NCBI RefSeq assembly: GCF_020687505.1
Contig: NZ_JAJEQT010000001.1
Reading direction: 5' to 3' (one strand)
Length of the DNA stretch: 64,000 bases
From: Coprococcus_C hominis
GTDB lineage: Bacteria; Bacillota; Clostridia; Lachnospirales; Lachnospiraceae
The position numbers were made by a program, and so were the translations under genes. The notes beneath the pieces were generated by a model. That model worked only from the letters and a program-made list of their open reading frames with translations, was not told the DNA's origin and did no database searches. Positions 27,493-35,636 of this stretch are shown one piece after another (positions within the stretch are counted from its first letter, which is position 1; every line of letters begins with the position of its first letter).

Positions 27493-28146
27493 CTACTGTG
27501 GAATCCTGCGAATGATCTCTGCCACAACTTCGTCAATCGTAAGCGCGGAAGAATCCAGATAATACGCATCCTCCGCCTGCGTAAGCGGTGCAATCTCCCG
27601 GTGCATATCCTGATAATCTCTTGCCTCGATATCACGCTTGATTTCTTCCAGATCCGCCGGCATATGTTTCTCCACAAGTTCCTTGTACCGTCTGTCGGCT
27701 CTTGTATCCACCGATGCAGTCAGATAGATTTTCAGTTCCGCATTTGGCAATACAAATGTACCGATATCTCTGCCATCCATCACGACATCCTGTGTGGCTG
27801 CAAGATTTCTCTGCAGGTCTAACAGCTTATCTCGGACTGCCTGCTTGGTTGCCACCTTCGATGCCATGTTGCCGACTGCCTCCTGGCGGATCTTCTTCGA
27901 TACATTTTTACCATTCAGATATACCTGCTGTTCGCCAGCCTCATATTTAATCTCAACCTGAATCGCTGCGAGTGCATCAAGCACAGCGGCTGCATTCTCT
28001 GCATCAACACCCTCATTCATAAAATACAGACCGATTGCTCGATACATCGCACCGGTATCCACATAGATATAGCCTTTTTCCTTTGCTACCCGACGTGCGA
28101 TTGTGCTTTTTCCTGCGCCTGCCGGTCCATCAATTGCAATATTCAT
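27493..28146 (-). CDS. cmk: (d)CMP kinase
   Basis: Phosphorylates CMP and dCMP. P-loop GPAGAGKST at residues 7-15; further family blocks YVDTGAMYRAIG, VVMDGRDIGTFVLPNAELKIYLTAS and RADRRYKEL. At 217 residues it is normal. The order flavoprotein-cmk-ispH/rpsA is a conserved clostridial arrangement. Confidence 0.97.
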   Translation of the reverse strand: MNIAIDGPAGAGKSTIARRVAKEKGYIYVDTGAMYRAIGLYFMNEGVDAENAAAVLDALAAIQVEIKYEAGEQQVYLNGKNVSKKIRQEAVGNMASKVATKQAVRDKLLDLQRNLAATQDVVMDGRDIGTFVLPNAELKIYLTASVDTRADRRYKELVEKHMPADLEEIKRDIEARDYQDMHREIAPLTQAEDAYYLDSSALTIDEVVAEIIRRIPQ

Positions 28147-28179
28147 ATTCTTTGTTCCTCCAAATAGATTTCTATATTA

Positions 28180-29448
28180 TTATTCTGAAAGCAGCACCGT
28201 TGCAGCAGTCGCCCATGCAATCTGCAAATTAAATCCGCCGGTCAGTGCATCAACATCCAGCACCTCGCCGATAAAATAAAGTCCCGGAATCTGTTTTGCT
28301 TCCATCGTCTTCGGATTGATCTCCTTCACGCTCACGCCACCTCTGGTGATGATAGCTTCCTCATAGCCGCGCGTGCCTACCACATGCAGCGTAAGCTTCT
28401 TCATACAAGCAATGAGTCGTTCCCGTTCTTCCTTCGTTACGGCGTTCACCTGCTTAAACGGATCAATCTCCGCAAGCTCTATCATAACTGGAATCAGCTT
28501 CTTTGGCAACAGTTCATCGAGTGCATTACGCACCTGTTTGTTCTTCGCCGCGTCGAAATCCCGCAGGATACGTGCGTCAAGCTGTTCTATAGTAAGTGCC
28601 GGTTTCAGGTCGATCTCTACCCAGATTGGTTCCCCTTTCGCTTTGCCTGTATACGCCGATGCAGAAAGCACAAGTGGTCCGCTGATACCGAAATGCGTAA
28701 ACAGCATTTCGCCCTGTTCCTGATACAAAAGCTTGTCTTTGTTTTTCTTTTTTGTATAGCACGACAATGTGACGTTCCGAAGCGAAAGTCCCATCAAGTT
28801 GCGGCAGAAATCCTCTTCGATCTCAAATGGCACAAGCGATGGCTGGCATTCTGTCACCTGCAGTCCAAGATCTCTGGCAAACTGTAAGCCATCTCCGGTT
28901 GATCCGGTTCGCTCATAGGAAAGTCCCCCGGTTGCCACAATCACCGCATCAAAATGTTCCTGCTTTTGCAGTCCCTTCTCGTCCTTCACGCAAATGCCTG
29001 TCACACGCATATGATTCTGCATCCGGTCATGCACCGGTTCCGTCAGGATTCTCGTTACCGTATGGTGCAGACGAACCGTTACCTTTCGCTTATTTAACGC
29101 CTGCTCAAGCGTTTTTATCACATCCGAAGAATGATCCGATGCCGGGAATACCCGGTTTCCGCGTTCAGTCTTTAATTCCAGTCCATTTTGCTCAAAAAAC
29201 TGCATCACATCCTGTGCATTACAATTGTAAAATGCACTATACAAAAACTTTGGATTTGTCACCACATGTTTCATCAGCTCTTCCACTTCACAATTGTTTG
29301 TCAGATTGCATCTGCCTTTTCCTGTGATGAAAAGTTTTTTGCCAAGTTTTTCATTTTTTTCATATATTGTCACGGAGTGCCCTGCCTGTGCAAGCATAAC
29401 TGCTGCATACATACCGGCAGCGCCTCCACCTATGATAGCTGCTCGCAT
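28180..29448 (-). CDS. BaiN/HI0933-type FAD-dependent oxidoreductase
   Basis: A 422-residue flavoprotein. The N-terminal FAD motif is AAIIGGGAAGMYAAVMLAQAG; family blocks EKLGKKLFITGKGRCNLTNN and VIVATGGLSYERTGSTGDGLQFA, and the C-terminal EVLDVDALTGGFNLQIAWATA are diagnostic of the HI0933-like group. Some relatives have been linked to bile-acid flavin reductases, but the physiological substrate of most members is unknown. Its ATG overlaps the stop of the RCK-domain gene by one base (TAATG), so it is translationally coupled. Confidence 0.92.
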   Translation of the reverse strand: MRAAIIGGGAAGMYAAVMLAQAGHSVTIYEKNEKLGKKLFITGKGRCNLTNNCEVEELMKHVVTNPKFLYSAFYNCNAQDVMQFFEQNGLELKTERGNRVFPASDHSSDVIKTLEQALNKRKVTVRLHHTVTRILTEPVHDRMQNHMRVTGICVKDEKGLQKQEHFDAVIVATGGLSYERTGSTGDGLQFARDLGLQVTECQPSLVPFEIEEDFCRNLMGLSLRNVTLSCYTKKKNKDKLLYQEQGEMLFTHFGISGPLVLSASAYTGKAKGEPIWVEIDLKPALTIEQLDARILRDFDAAKNKQVRNALDELLPKKLIPVMIELAEIDPFKQVNAVTKEERERLIACMKKLTLHVVGTRGYEEAIITRGGVSVKEINPKTMEAKQIPGLYFIGEVLDVDALTGGFNLQIAWATAATVLLSE

Positions 29449-30095
29449 TATCTCTCAAACCTCTTCAAATCCGACTTCTTCATGATAATCAGTAACGGCT
29501 CGTCCGCCTTTAATGGCGTATCCGGATCCATAGCGATATTGAATTCATCATTTTGGATCACAGCAACAACATTGATTTTATATTCTTTTCTAAGATTCAG
29601 CTCCCGCAGATTCTTACCAACCCACTCCGCACGTGGAAGAATCTCCACAAGGCTCGTGCTGTCCGACAGGTCAAAATAATCGACAAGATGTTCTGAGATC
29701 AGTTTGTGCGACAGACGGATTCCGGATTCTTTCTCCGGGAAAACAACCTGGTCTGCACCAACCCGCTTCAGGATTTTCTCCATCATCTCATCCTTTGCCT
29801 TTGCAATTACCTTTGGCACGCCAAGTTCCTTTGCAGACATTACGCACATGATGCTGGAATCTAAGCTGTCAGCCATCGCCACAACTACCGCATCCATGTT
29901 CGAGATACCTGTCTCTCTTAGTGCATCCATATCACAGACATCCAGACTCATGGCACAAGTCACACTGTCCGCAATCTCATTTACAATTTCTGGATTTCCA
30001 TCGATTGCAAGCACATCCGCGCCGTTTTTATACAATTCTGTTGCAATGCTTTTCCCATACCGTCCAAGACCGATAACCGCGATCGATTTATTCAT
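29448..30095 (-). CDS. Potassium uptake regulator, RCK domain (KtrA/TrkA type)
   Basis: The cytoplasmic gating subunit of a Trk/Ktr potassium transporter. The nucleotide-binding RCK_N domain begins SIAVIGLGRYGKSIATEL (GLGRYG at residues 9-14), and a smaller RCK_C domain ends the protein. I start at the ATG at 30095 (215 residues) because GGAGG stands 10 nt upstream; longer versions would overlap trkH. It is 14 nt downstream of the channel gene. Nucleotides (ATP/ADP or NAD) and cyclic di-AMP are typical regulators of the family. Confidence 0.94.
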   Translation of the reverse strand: MNKSIAVIGLGRYGKSIATELYKNGADVLAIDGNPEIVNEIADSVTCAMSLDVCDMDALRETGISNMDAVVVAMADSLDSSIMCVMSAKELGVPKVIAKAKDEMMEKILKRVGADQVVFPEKESGIRLSHKLISEHLVDYFDLSDSTSLVEILPRAEWVGKNLRELNLRKEYKINVVAVIQNDEFNIAMDPDTPLKADEPLLIIMKKSDLKRFER

Positions 30096-30109
30096 ATATT
30101 TCATTCCTC

Positions 30110-31498
30110 CTACCCTACAATAATTTCCGCATCCGCATATTTTACAGAGTTGTGGTTTGTCGCACGCTGTCCGAAGAACATGAACATCGTGATTGGTCCC
30201 ACTCTGCCAAGATACATACATAATATGATAATCAATTTTCCAATCACATTCAGCCCCGGAGTCACGTCCCGTGACAACCCGACTGTTGCGATTGCACTTG
30301 TCACTTCGAAGACACCATCCGACAGGGAAAGTGGATTTGTCGCCAGAAGCAGAACAGAAAACAAAATCAATGTGCCAAAACCGATAACTGTCACAGCCAG
30401 CGACCGACGGACGATAGATGTCGGGATTGTTTTTTTAAATGCGACCGTCTCTTTGCGTCCCTGTACTACAGCCAAAACTGCAAACACAAGTGTCGCAGCC
30501 GTCATCGTCTTGATGCCACCGGCAGTTCCGACCGGCGAACCGCCAATAAACATGATTACACAACTCACAAGTACCGTCGGCTCTGTCAATCCTTTCTGGC
30601 TGATTGATGCAAATCCAGCTGTTCGGAGTGTCACAGACTGAAAAAATGCATTGAGCATTTTCTTTCCAAGTGACATATTTCCGAGCGTGAGCGGATTGTT
30701 ACATTCAAATAGAAATGTGACAACCATGCCGGATAAAATCAATGCAAATGTCATCATCAATATGATTTTTGTATGTGTATTGAATCGACGCCAGATATCA
30801 CGGACCGGTATCTTTTTTGCACGCACGTTTGAAAGCACATCTACCACATCCCACCAGACAACGAATCCAAGTCCACCACAGATGATCAGAAACGACGACG
30901 TGAGCAGTACAAGCGGGGAATCCGCATACGTCATCAGACTGTCCGGTCCAATGATATCAATTCCTGCATTGCAAAACGCTGAAATCGCATTGAATACAGA
31001 ATACCAGATTCCATGCGCCACACCAAACTGTGGGATAAACGCAAACATATATAAGACCGCGCCTAACATCTCCACAATCACAGTTCCTTTGATCACTCGT
31101 TTTATAAATACAACCATGCCCTGCATCGTACTTAATCCAAAAGCATCCTGAATCATCATACGATTGCGCAAGGAGAATTTTCGATTCATAAGCAGCATAA
31201 CAAATGACGTCAATGCCACAATTCCAAGTCCCCCGAGCTGTATCAGCGCGAGAATTACAATCTTACCAAATAATGTCCAATACGAAAAGGTCGGAACAAC
31301 TACAAGCCCCGTCACGCAGACGGAGGTTGTCGCAGTAAATAACGCCGTCAGGAAATCGGATTTTCCCGACACCGTCGCAACCGGAAGCGTCAGCAAAACC
31401 GCGCCGGTCAGAATCGCAAGCAGAAAGCCAAGCAATATCTTTGATGTCGTCCGCATCTGCCGCCTTAATTTCTTTTCATTTTTTTCCGCTACATCCAT
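30110..31498 (-). CDS. Potassium uptake channel subunit, KtrB/TrkH family
   Basis: The membrane pore for K+ uptake, with four repeated M1-P-M2 units. Visible are TATTSVCVTGLVVVPTFSYWT, FNAISAFCNAGIDIIGPDS, IMFIGGSPVGTAGGIKTMT and VTSAIATVGLSRDVTPG, the pore loops with their conserved glycines. The ATG at 31498 (GGAG 7 nt upstream) gives 462 residues; a GTG at 31513 is less likely. It forms an operon with the RCK gene and has a 12-bp inverted repeat just upstream of the start. Confidence 0.95.
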   Translation of the reverse strand: MDVAEKNEKKLRRQMRTTSKILLGFLLAILTGAVLLTLPVATVSGKSDFLTALFTATTSVCVTGLVVVPTFSYWTLFGKIVILALIQLGGLGIVALTSFVMLLMNRKFSLRNRMMIQDAFGLSTMQGMVVFIKRVIKGTVIVEMLGAVLYMFAFIPQFGVAHGIWYSVFNAISAFCNAGIDIIGPDSLMTYADSPLVLLTSSFLIICGGLGFVVWWDVVDVLSNVRAKKIPVRDIWRRFNTHTKIILMMTFALILSGMVVTFLFECNNPLTLGNMSLGKKMLNAFFQSVTLRTAGFASISQKGLTEPTVLVSCVIMFIGGSPVGTAGGIKTMTAATLVFAVLAVVQGRKETVAFKKTIPTSIVRRSLAVTVIGFGTLILFSVLLLATNPLSLSDGVFEVTSAIATVGLSRDVTPGLNVIGKLIIILCMYLGRVGPITMFMFFGQRATNHNSVKYADAEIIVG

Positions 31499-31528
31499 AT
31501 TTTTTCTCCACACTTATATCTTTTATTG

Positions 31529-31570
31529 CAGGTAATTGCGAAACACGTAATTGTATATCGCAATTACCTG
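31529..31570 (-). promoter_or_regulatory. Perfect 12-bp inverted repeat in the trkH leader
   Basis: CAGGTAATTGCG (31529-31540) and CGCAATTACCTG (31559-31570) enclose 18 nt that contains a further TAATTG. It ends about 31 nt before the trkH start. It has no U-tract, so an operator or leader hairpin is more likely than a terminator. Confidence 0.5.
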
Positions 31571-31587
31571 CTCTATATTATGAAAGA

Positions 31588-31618
31588 ATAAGGCGGAGAA
31601 AAAGCTCTCCGCCTTTTG
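31588..31618 (-). terminator. Terminator of the sodium-pump decarboxylase operon
   Basis: AAGGCGGAGA (31590-31599) pairs perfectly with TCTCCGCCTT (31606-31615) around a 6-nt loop, about 20 nt beyond the last gene. Confidence 0.8.
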
Positions 31619-31638
31619 ATATCTTTTATCCTGGCTTA

Positions 31639-33057
31639 TTATACCGGATATGTCTTATTCTCTGTATTTGCTGCTGTTACATCCACACCTGTCTGCTGCG
31701 CTTCTCTGTACTTGAAGAATTCTGTTGCAACCTGTGGGAACAATGCATAAGAAAGAACATCCTCATCCTGCTGCTTGTACTGCGCCATTTCCTTCTCGAA
31801 CTTAGCGAGAGATGGCTCTAAGTCATCTGCCGGACGATATGTGATAGGCTCCTTCATTCCAAGGCTGTCAAGCGCCTTCTTCTGAATCTCTGCATTTACA
31901 GGTACCGTAGTTCTACCGTACTTACCTACGAGCATATCCTTTGCCTCTTTTGTAAGAGTCTTGTAACGCTCACCCATAACAACGTTCAATACAGCCTGTG
32001 TACCAACGATCTGTGAAGATGGTGTAACAAGTGGAATCTCACCAAAGTCCTTACGAACACGTGGAATCTCTTCCAATACTTCGTCGTACTTATCCTCTGC
32101 ATGCATCTCCTTCAACTGGGATACCATGTTGGAAAGCATACCACCTGGTACCTGGTAAAGCAGAGTCTTGATGTTAACGCCCATTACCTTTGGACTAAGC
32201 AGTCCGGACTCCAGCCACTGCTCACGGAGTGGACGGAAGTAATCAGCGATCTCAGCAAGAAGATTCTGGTCGAATCCAGGATCGAACTCTGTACCCTCGA
32301 ATGCCTTTGCCATAACCTCTGTTGCAGGCTGTGATGTACCCATAGCAAGTGGCGACATTGCTGTATCAATAATGTCACATCCAGCTTCGACTGCCTTCAT
32401 GTATGTCATGGAAGCGACACCGGATGTGTAATGTGTATGAAGCTGAATTGGAAGCTTTGTACCTTCCTTCAAAGCCTTTACAAGCTTTGTAGCCTCGTTT
32501 GGTACAAGAAGTCCGGCCATATCCTTGATACAGATAGAATCTGCACCCATCTCCTCGATCTGTCTTGCCATGTTCTTCCAGTAATCCATTGTATAAGCAT
32601 CGCCAAGTGTATAAGAAAGTGCAACCTGTGCATGTCCATTTTCTTTGTTTGCTGCCTTTACAGCTGTCTCCAGGTTACGGATATCATTCAGACAGTCAAA
32701 GATACGAATGATATCAATACCGTTTGCGATACTCTTCTGTACGAAGTACTCTACAACGTCATCAGAATATGGGCTGTATCCAAGGATATTCTGTCCACGG
32801 AACAACATCTGAAGCTTTGTATTCTTGAATCCGTCACGGAGCTTACGAAGTCTGTCCCATGGATCCTCTTTCAGGAAACGGAGACAAGCGTCGAATGTAG
32901 CACCACCCCAGCACTCTACGGAATGGTAACCAACTTTATCCATTTTATCAATAATTGGCAACATCTGCTCTGTTGTCATACGTGTTGCAATCAAAGACTG
33001 GTGTGCATCTCTCAGCACAGTTTCGGTAATCTTTACCGGTTTCTTTTCTTCTGCCAT
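31639..33057 (-). CDS. Oxaloacetate decarboxylase alpha / pyruvate carboxylase subunit B carboxyltransferase, without biotin domain
   Basis: A cytoplasmic carboxyltransferase that moves CO2 between oxaloacetate (or pyruvate) and biotin. The DRE-TIM barrel start is ITETVLRDAHQSLIATRM (metal-binding Asp17), then DACLRFLKEDPWDRLR, MLFRGQNILGY, CIKDMAGLL and QLHTHYTSG. The protein ends at residue 472 after the PYC/OADA helical domain; there is no biotin attachment domain, which is a separate gene two places upstream (34258-34626). It corresponds to the 5S type subunit of transcarboxylase. It is the last gene of the operon and follows the beta subunit by 26 nt. Confidence 0.93.
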   Translation of the reverse strand: MAEEKKPVKITETVLRDAHQSLIATRMTTEQMLPIIDKMDKVGYHSVECWGGATFDACLRFLKEDPWDRLRKLRDGFKNTKLQMLFRGQNILGYSPYSDDVVEYFVQKSIANGIDIIRIFDCLNDIRNLETAVKAANKENGHAQVALSYTLGDAYTMDYWKNMARQIEEMGADSICIKDMAGLLVPNEATKLVKALKEGTKLPIQLHTHYTSGVASMTYMKAVEAGCDIIDTAMSPLAMGTSQPATEVMAKAFEGTEFDPGFDQNLLAEIADYFRPLREQWLESGLLSPKVMGVNIKTLLYQVPGGMLSNMVSQLKEMHAEDKYDEVLEEIPRVRKDFGEIPLVTPSSQIVGTQAVLNVVMGERYKTLTKEAKDMLVGKYGRTTVPVNAEIQKKALDSLGMKEPITYRPADDLEPSLAKFEKEMAQYKQQDEDVLSYALFPQVATEFFKYREAQQTGVDVTAANTENKTYPV

Positions 33058-33083
33058 TAGTCTGACCTCCTAAATTCTCTATA

Positions 33084-34208
33084 CTATACACCAAAGATTG
33101 CGAGGAATGTTCCGGCTGCAACCGCAGTACCGATAACACCTGCAACGTTTGGTCCCATGGCGTTCATCAAAAGGAAGTTTGTAGGATCTGCCTCTGCGCC
33201 AACCTTCTGTGATACACGTGCTGCCATAGGAACGGCGGATACACCCGCAGAACCAATCAGCGGATTTACCTTGCCGTGCGTTACCTTACACATGAGCTTA
33301 CCGAACAATACACCTGCCGCTGTACCAAACGCAAATGCGATCAGACCAAGCAATACAATTTTCAATGTACTTGTCTTCAGGAATGCTTCTGCACTTGTCG
33401 ATGCACCTACGGATGTACCAAGCAGGATAACAACGATGTACATCATTGCATTACTTGCTGTCTCTGTCAGCTGCTTAACAACACCACTCTCACGGAACAG
33501 GTTACCGAGCATCAGCATACCAACCAACGGAGCTGTTGTAGGAAGAATCAATACAACAACCAATGTAACGATGATTGGGAACAGGATCTTCTCCATCTTT
33601 GATACTGGACGGAGCTGAGCCATCTTAATCTTTCTCTCCTTCTCTGTTGTAAGGAGCTTCATGATAGGTGGCTGGATAACCGGTACCAGTGACATATAAG
33701 AATATGCGGCAACTGCAATCGGTCCCATCAGAGTTCCACCCATTCCAAGCTTACCAGCCAAGAAGATAGATGTAGGGCCATCGGCACCACCGATGATAGA
33801 GATTGCTGCTTCCTTTCCGTTGAATCCCATCAGGAATGCAAGGAAGTATGCAGCATAAATACCAAACTGAGCGGCTGCACCAAGCAGGAAGCTCTTCGGG
33901 TTCGCAATCAGCGGACCGAAGTCTGTCATGGCACCAACACCCATGAAGATGAGGGAAGGCAAAATACTCCACTCATCCAACAAATAAAAATAATGTAACA
34001 ATCCACCATCAGCAATGATATCCGGGAACATGTTAACCAGGAACATACCGAAGGAGATTGGAACCAAAAGCAACGGCTCGAAGCCTTTCACGATTGCAAG
34101 ATACATGAACACACATGCAATGAGAATCATTACATAGTGCTTCCATGTCAGGGTTGCAAATCCTGTCTGGAGAGCCAGATTTTTAAATACATCTGCAAAA
34201 CTACTCAC
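33084..34208 (-). CDS. oadB: Sodium-pumping decarboxylase beta subunit
   Basis: The integral membrane subunit that decarboxylates carboxybiotin and exports Na+. The 374-residue protein has about nine hydrophobic segments and the conserved blocks GVGAMTDFGPLIANP, IGGADGPTSIFLAGKL, and GSAGVSAVPMAARVSQKVG. The GTG start at 34208 is preceded by AGGAGG at 9 nt. It lies between the biotin carrier and the OadA-type gene. Confidence 0.96.
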   Translation of the reverse strand: MSSFADVFKNLALQTGFATLTWKHYVMILIACVFMYLAIVKGFEPLLLVPISFGMFLVNMFPDIIADGGLLHYFYLLDEWSILPSLIFMGVGAMTDFGPLIANPKSFLLGAAAQFGIYAAYFLAFLMGFNGKEAAISIIGGADGPTSIFLAGKLGMGGTLMGPIAVAAYSYMSLVPVIQPPIMKLLTTEKERKIKMAQLRPVSKMEKILFPIIVTLVVVLILPTTAPLVGMLMLGNLFRESGVVKQLTETASNAMMYIVVILLGTSVGASTSAEAFLKTSTLKIVLLGLIAFAFGTAAGVLFGKLMCKVTHGKVNPLIGSAGVSAVPMAARVSQKVGAEADPTNFLLMNAMGPNVAGVIGTAVAAGTFLAIFGV

Positions 34209-34257
34209 TTATGTTTACCTCCTGTTATTGTAGGAACCAGTTACTTACGAACTCTGA

Positions 34258-34626
34258 TTAGTTCAAAGTAGCCAATACGTCGCCTGCCTCTACTGCATCA
34301 CCTGCAGAAACGTTGATGCTTGCAACTGTTCCGTCTTCTGGAGCTACCACATCATTTTCCATCTTCATAGCCTCAAGGATCAGGATCACATCACCCTTCT
34401 TTACGGCTGTACCAACGCCTGCCTTTACGTTCAGGATCTTACCTGGCATTGGAGCTGCAACCTCGATAGAGCCTGCTGCGGCTGGAGCTGCTGGAGCTGC
34501 CGGAGCTGGTGCTGCGGCTGCAACTGGTGCTGGAGCTGCTACGGCTGCCGGAGCTGCACCTGCGCCTAATTCTTCTACTGCTACATCATAAGCTGTACCA
34601 TTTACAGTGATTCTATAATTCTTCAT
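34258..34626 (-). CDS. Biotin carboxyl carrier protein of the sodium-pump decarboxylase
   Basis: Carries carboxyl groups on biotin between the carboxyltransferase and the membrane pump. The C-terminal about 70 residues form the biotinyl domain, with the modified lysine K88 in EAMKMEND. The region between residues 22 and 51 is an almost pure Ala-Pro linker, which gives a flexible arm as in methylmalonyl-CoA and glutaconyl-CoA decarboxylases. It is 122 residues long and located between the gamma and beta subunit genes. Confidence 0.95.
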   Translation of the reverse strand: MKNYRITVNGTAYDVAVEELGAGAAPAAVAAPAPVAAAAPAPAAPAAPAAAGSIEVAAPMPGKILNVKAGVGTAVKKGDVILILEAMKMENDVVAPEDGTVASINVSAGDAVEAGDVLATLN

Positions 34627-34650
34627 GTTAATTTCCTCCTAATATATCAA

Positions 34651-35619
34651 TTATTTTCTTGCACGACGAATCGAACGTACAACGAGTTTATCTTTACTTA
34701 CTGCACCATTGCCTGCCTGTCCCTCAGCAGCATAAATAGCGGCTGTGATAACGGCTACAAGCTCTGCATCGTTCATCAGATTGCCTGCGGCTGGTGCCGG
34801 TGTAGCAGCCTTTGCTGGTGCTGCCGGCTTGCTCTCTTCCTTCTTGAGATCTTCGATCTTCGGCTTCTTTGCAAAAAGTGCCGGAAGGAATTTGAACAGT
34901 GAAATAATAAATGAGATGAAAATCAAAACTACAAATACAGTACCCATACCGAGCAATGTATTCATACCTGCCTGCTTCATCAGCTCTGCCTTAGAGTATA
35001 CGGCTGAAACAACCATTTCCTCTGGAAGATACTGATATACGCCCTGCATCTCATTGTCGATGCCCTGCTGTACAACATCGTCTACACTTGAATAGTAACT
35101 GCCATACTGGGAGAAGAACTCCTCTTCTGAGCCATAGTACATCGCAATTTCCTGACGGACTGCATCTGCATTGTATGTCTGCTTTGCCTGATCCAGCTTG
35201 ATGTAGTAATCTGGATTCTCAACAAACTTTACAGTTACTTCCACATCTCTGTTTGCTGCCTTGTTTGTAACAGTTACCGATACAGAGTCTGCGGCATTCT
35301 CAATCTTGTAATTGACATCATTTAAATCCATGCCAACACCGTTGATATAAGGAGAGAAATCCTGGAATTCTCCAACCTTATCGGTCTCCTGTGCCTGCTT
35401 GATACCCTTTACTGCGGACTGCTCGAATTCGGTTCCATCCTGAATATAATAATCAGCATATTCATCGCTCACGTTCTGATACTGGTTGAACAGATACATC
35501 GTGTCGATGACGATCTGGCTGTCATCATAGTCAAACGGCTTTTCAACCTCATTGCTGCAGGCAGTCAAGGAAAACATCATAGCTAACATGGAAATCAGAA
35601 TTAATAATTTTTTCTTCAT
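34651..35619 (-). CDS. OadG-type gamma subunit preceded by an extracytoplasmic lipoprotein domain
   Basis: A 322-residue protein with three parts. Residues 1-21 form a lipoprotein signal peptide with lipobox LTAC (Cys21). Residues about 22-215 form an exported domain without a family I recognise. Residues about 221-248 are a membrane helix (GMGTVFVVLIFISFIISLFK), followed by a Pro-Ala linker and a C-terminal segment (DAELVAVITAAIYAAEG, KDKLVVRSIRRA). The last two parts match the small gamma subunit OadG that assembles the pump. Normal gamma subunits are about 80-120 residues, so the exterior domain is an addition. It lies between the carboxyltransferase and the biotin carrier genes. Confidence 0.88.
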   Translation of the reverse strand: MKKKLLILISMLAMMFSLTACSNEVEKPFDYDDSQIVIDTMYLFNQYQNVSDEYADYYIQDGTEFEQSAVKGIKQAQETDKVGEFQDFSPYINGVGMDLNDVNYKIENAADSVSVTVTNKAANRDVEVTVKFVENPDYYIKLDQAKQTYNADAVRQEIAMYYGSEEEFFSQYGSYYSSVDDVVQQGIDNEMQGVYQYLPEEMVVSAVYSKAELMKQAGMNTLLGMGTVFVVLIFISFIISLFKFLPALFAKKPKIEDLKKEESKPAAPAKAATPAPAAGNLMNDAELVAVITAAIYAAEGQAGNGAVSKDKLVVRSIRRARK

Positions 35620-35636
35620 TTCATTGTCACCTTTCC

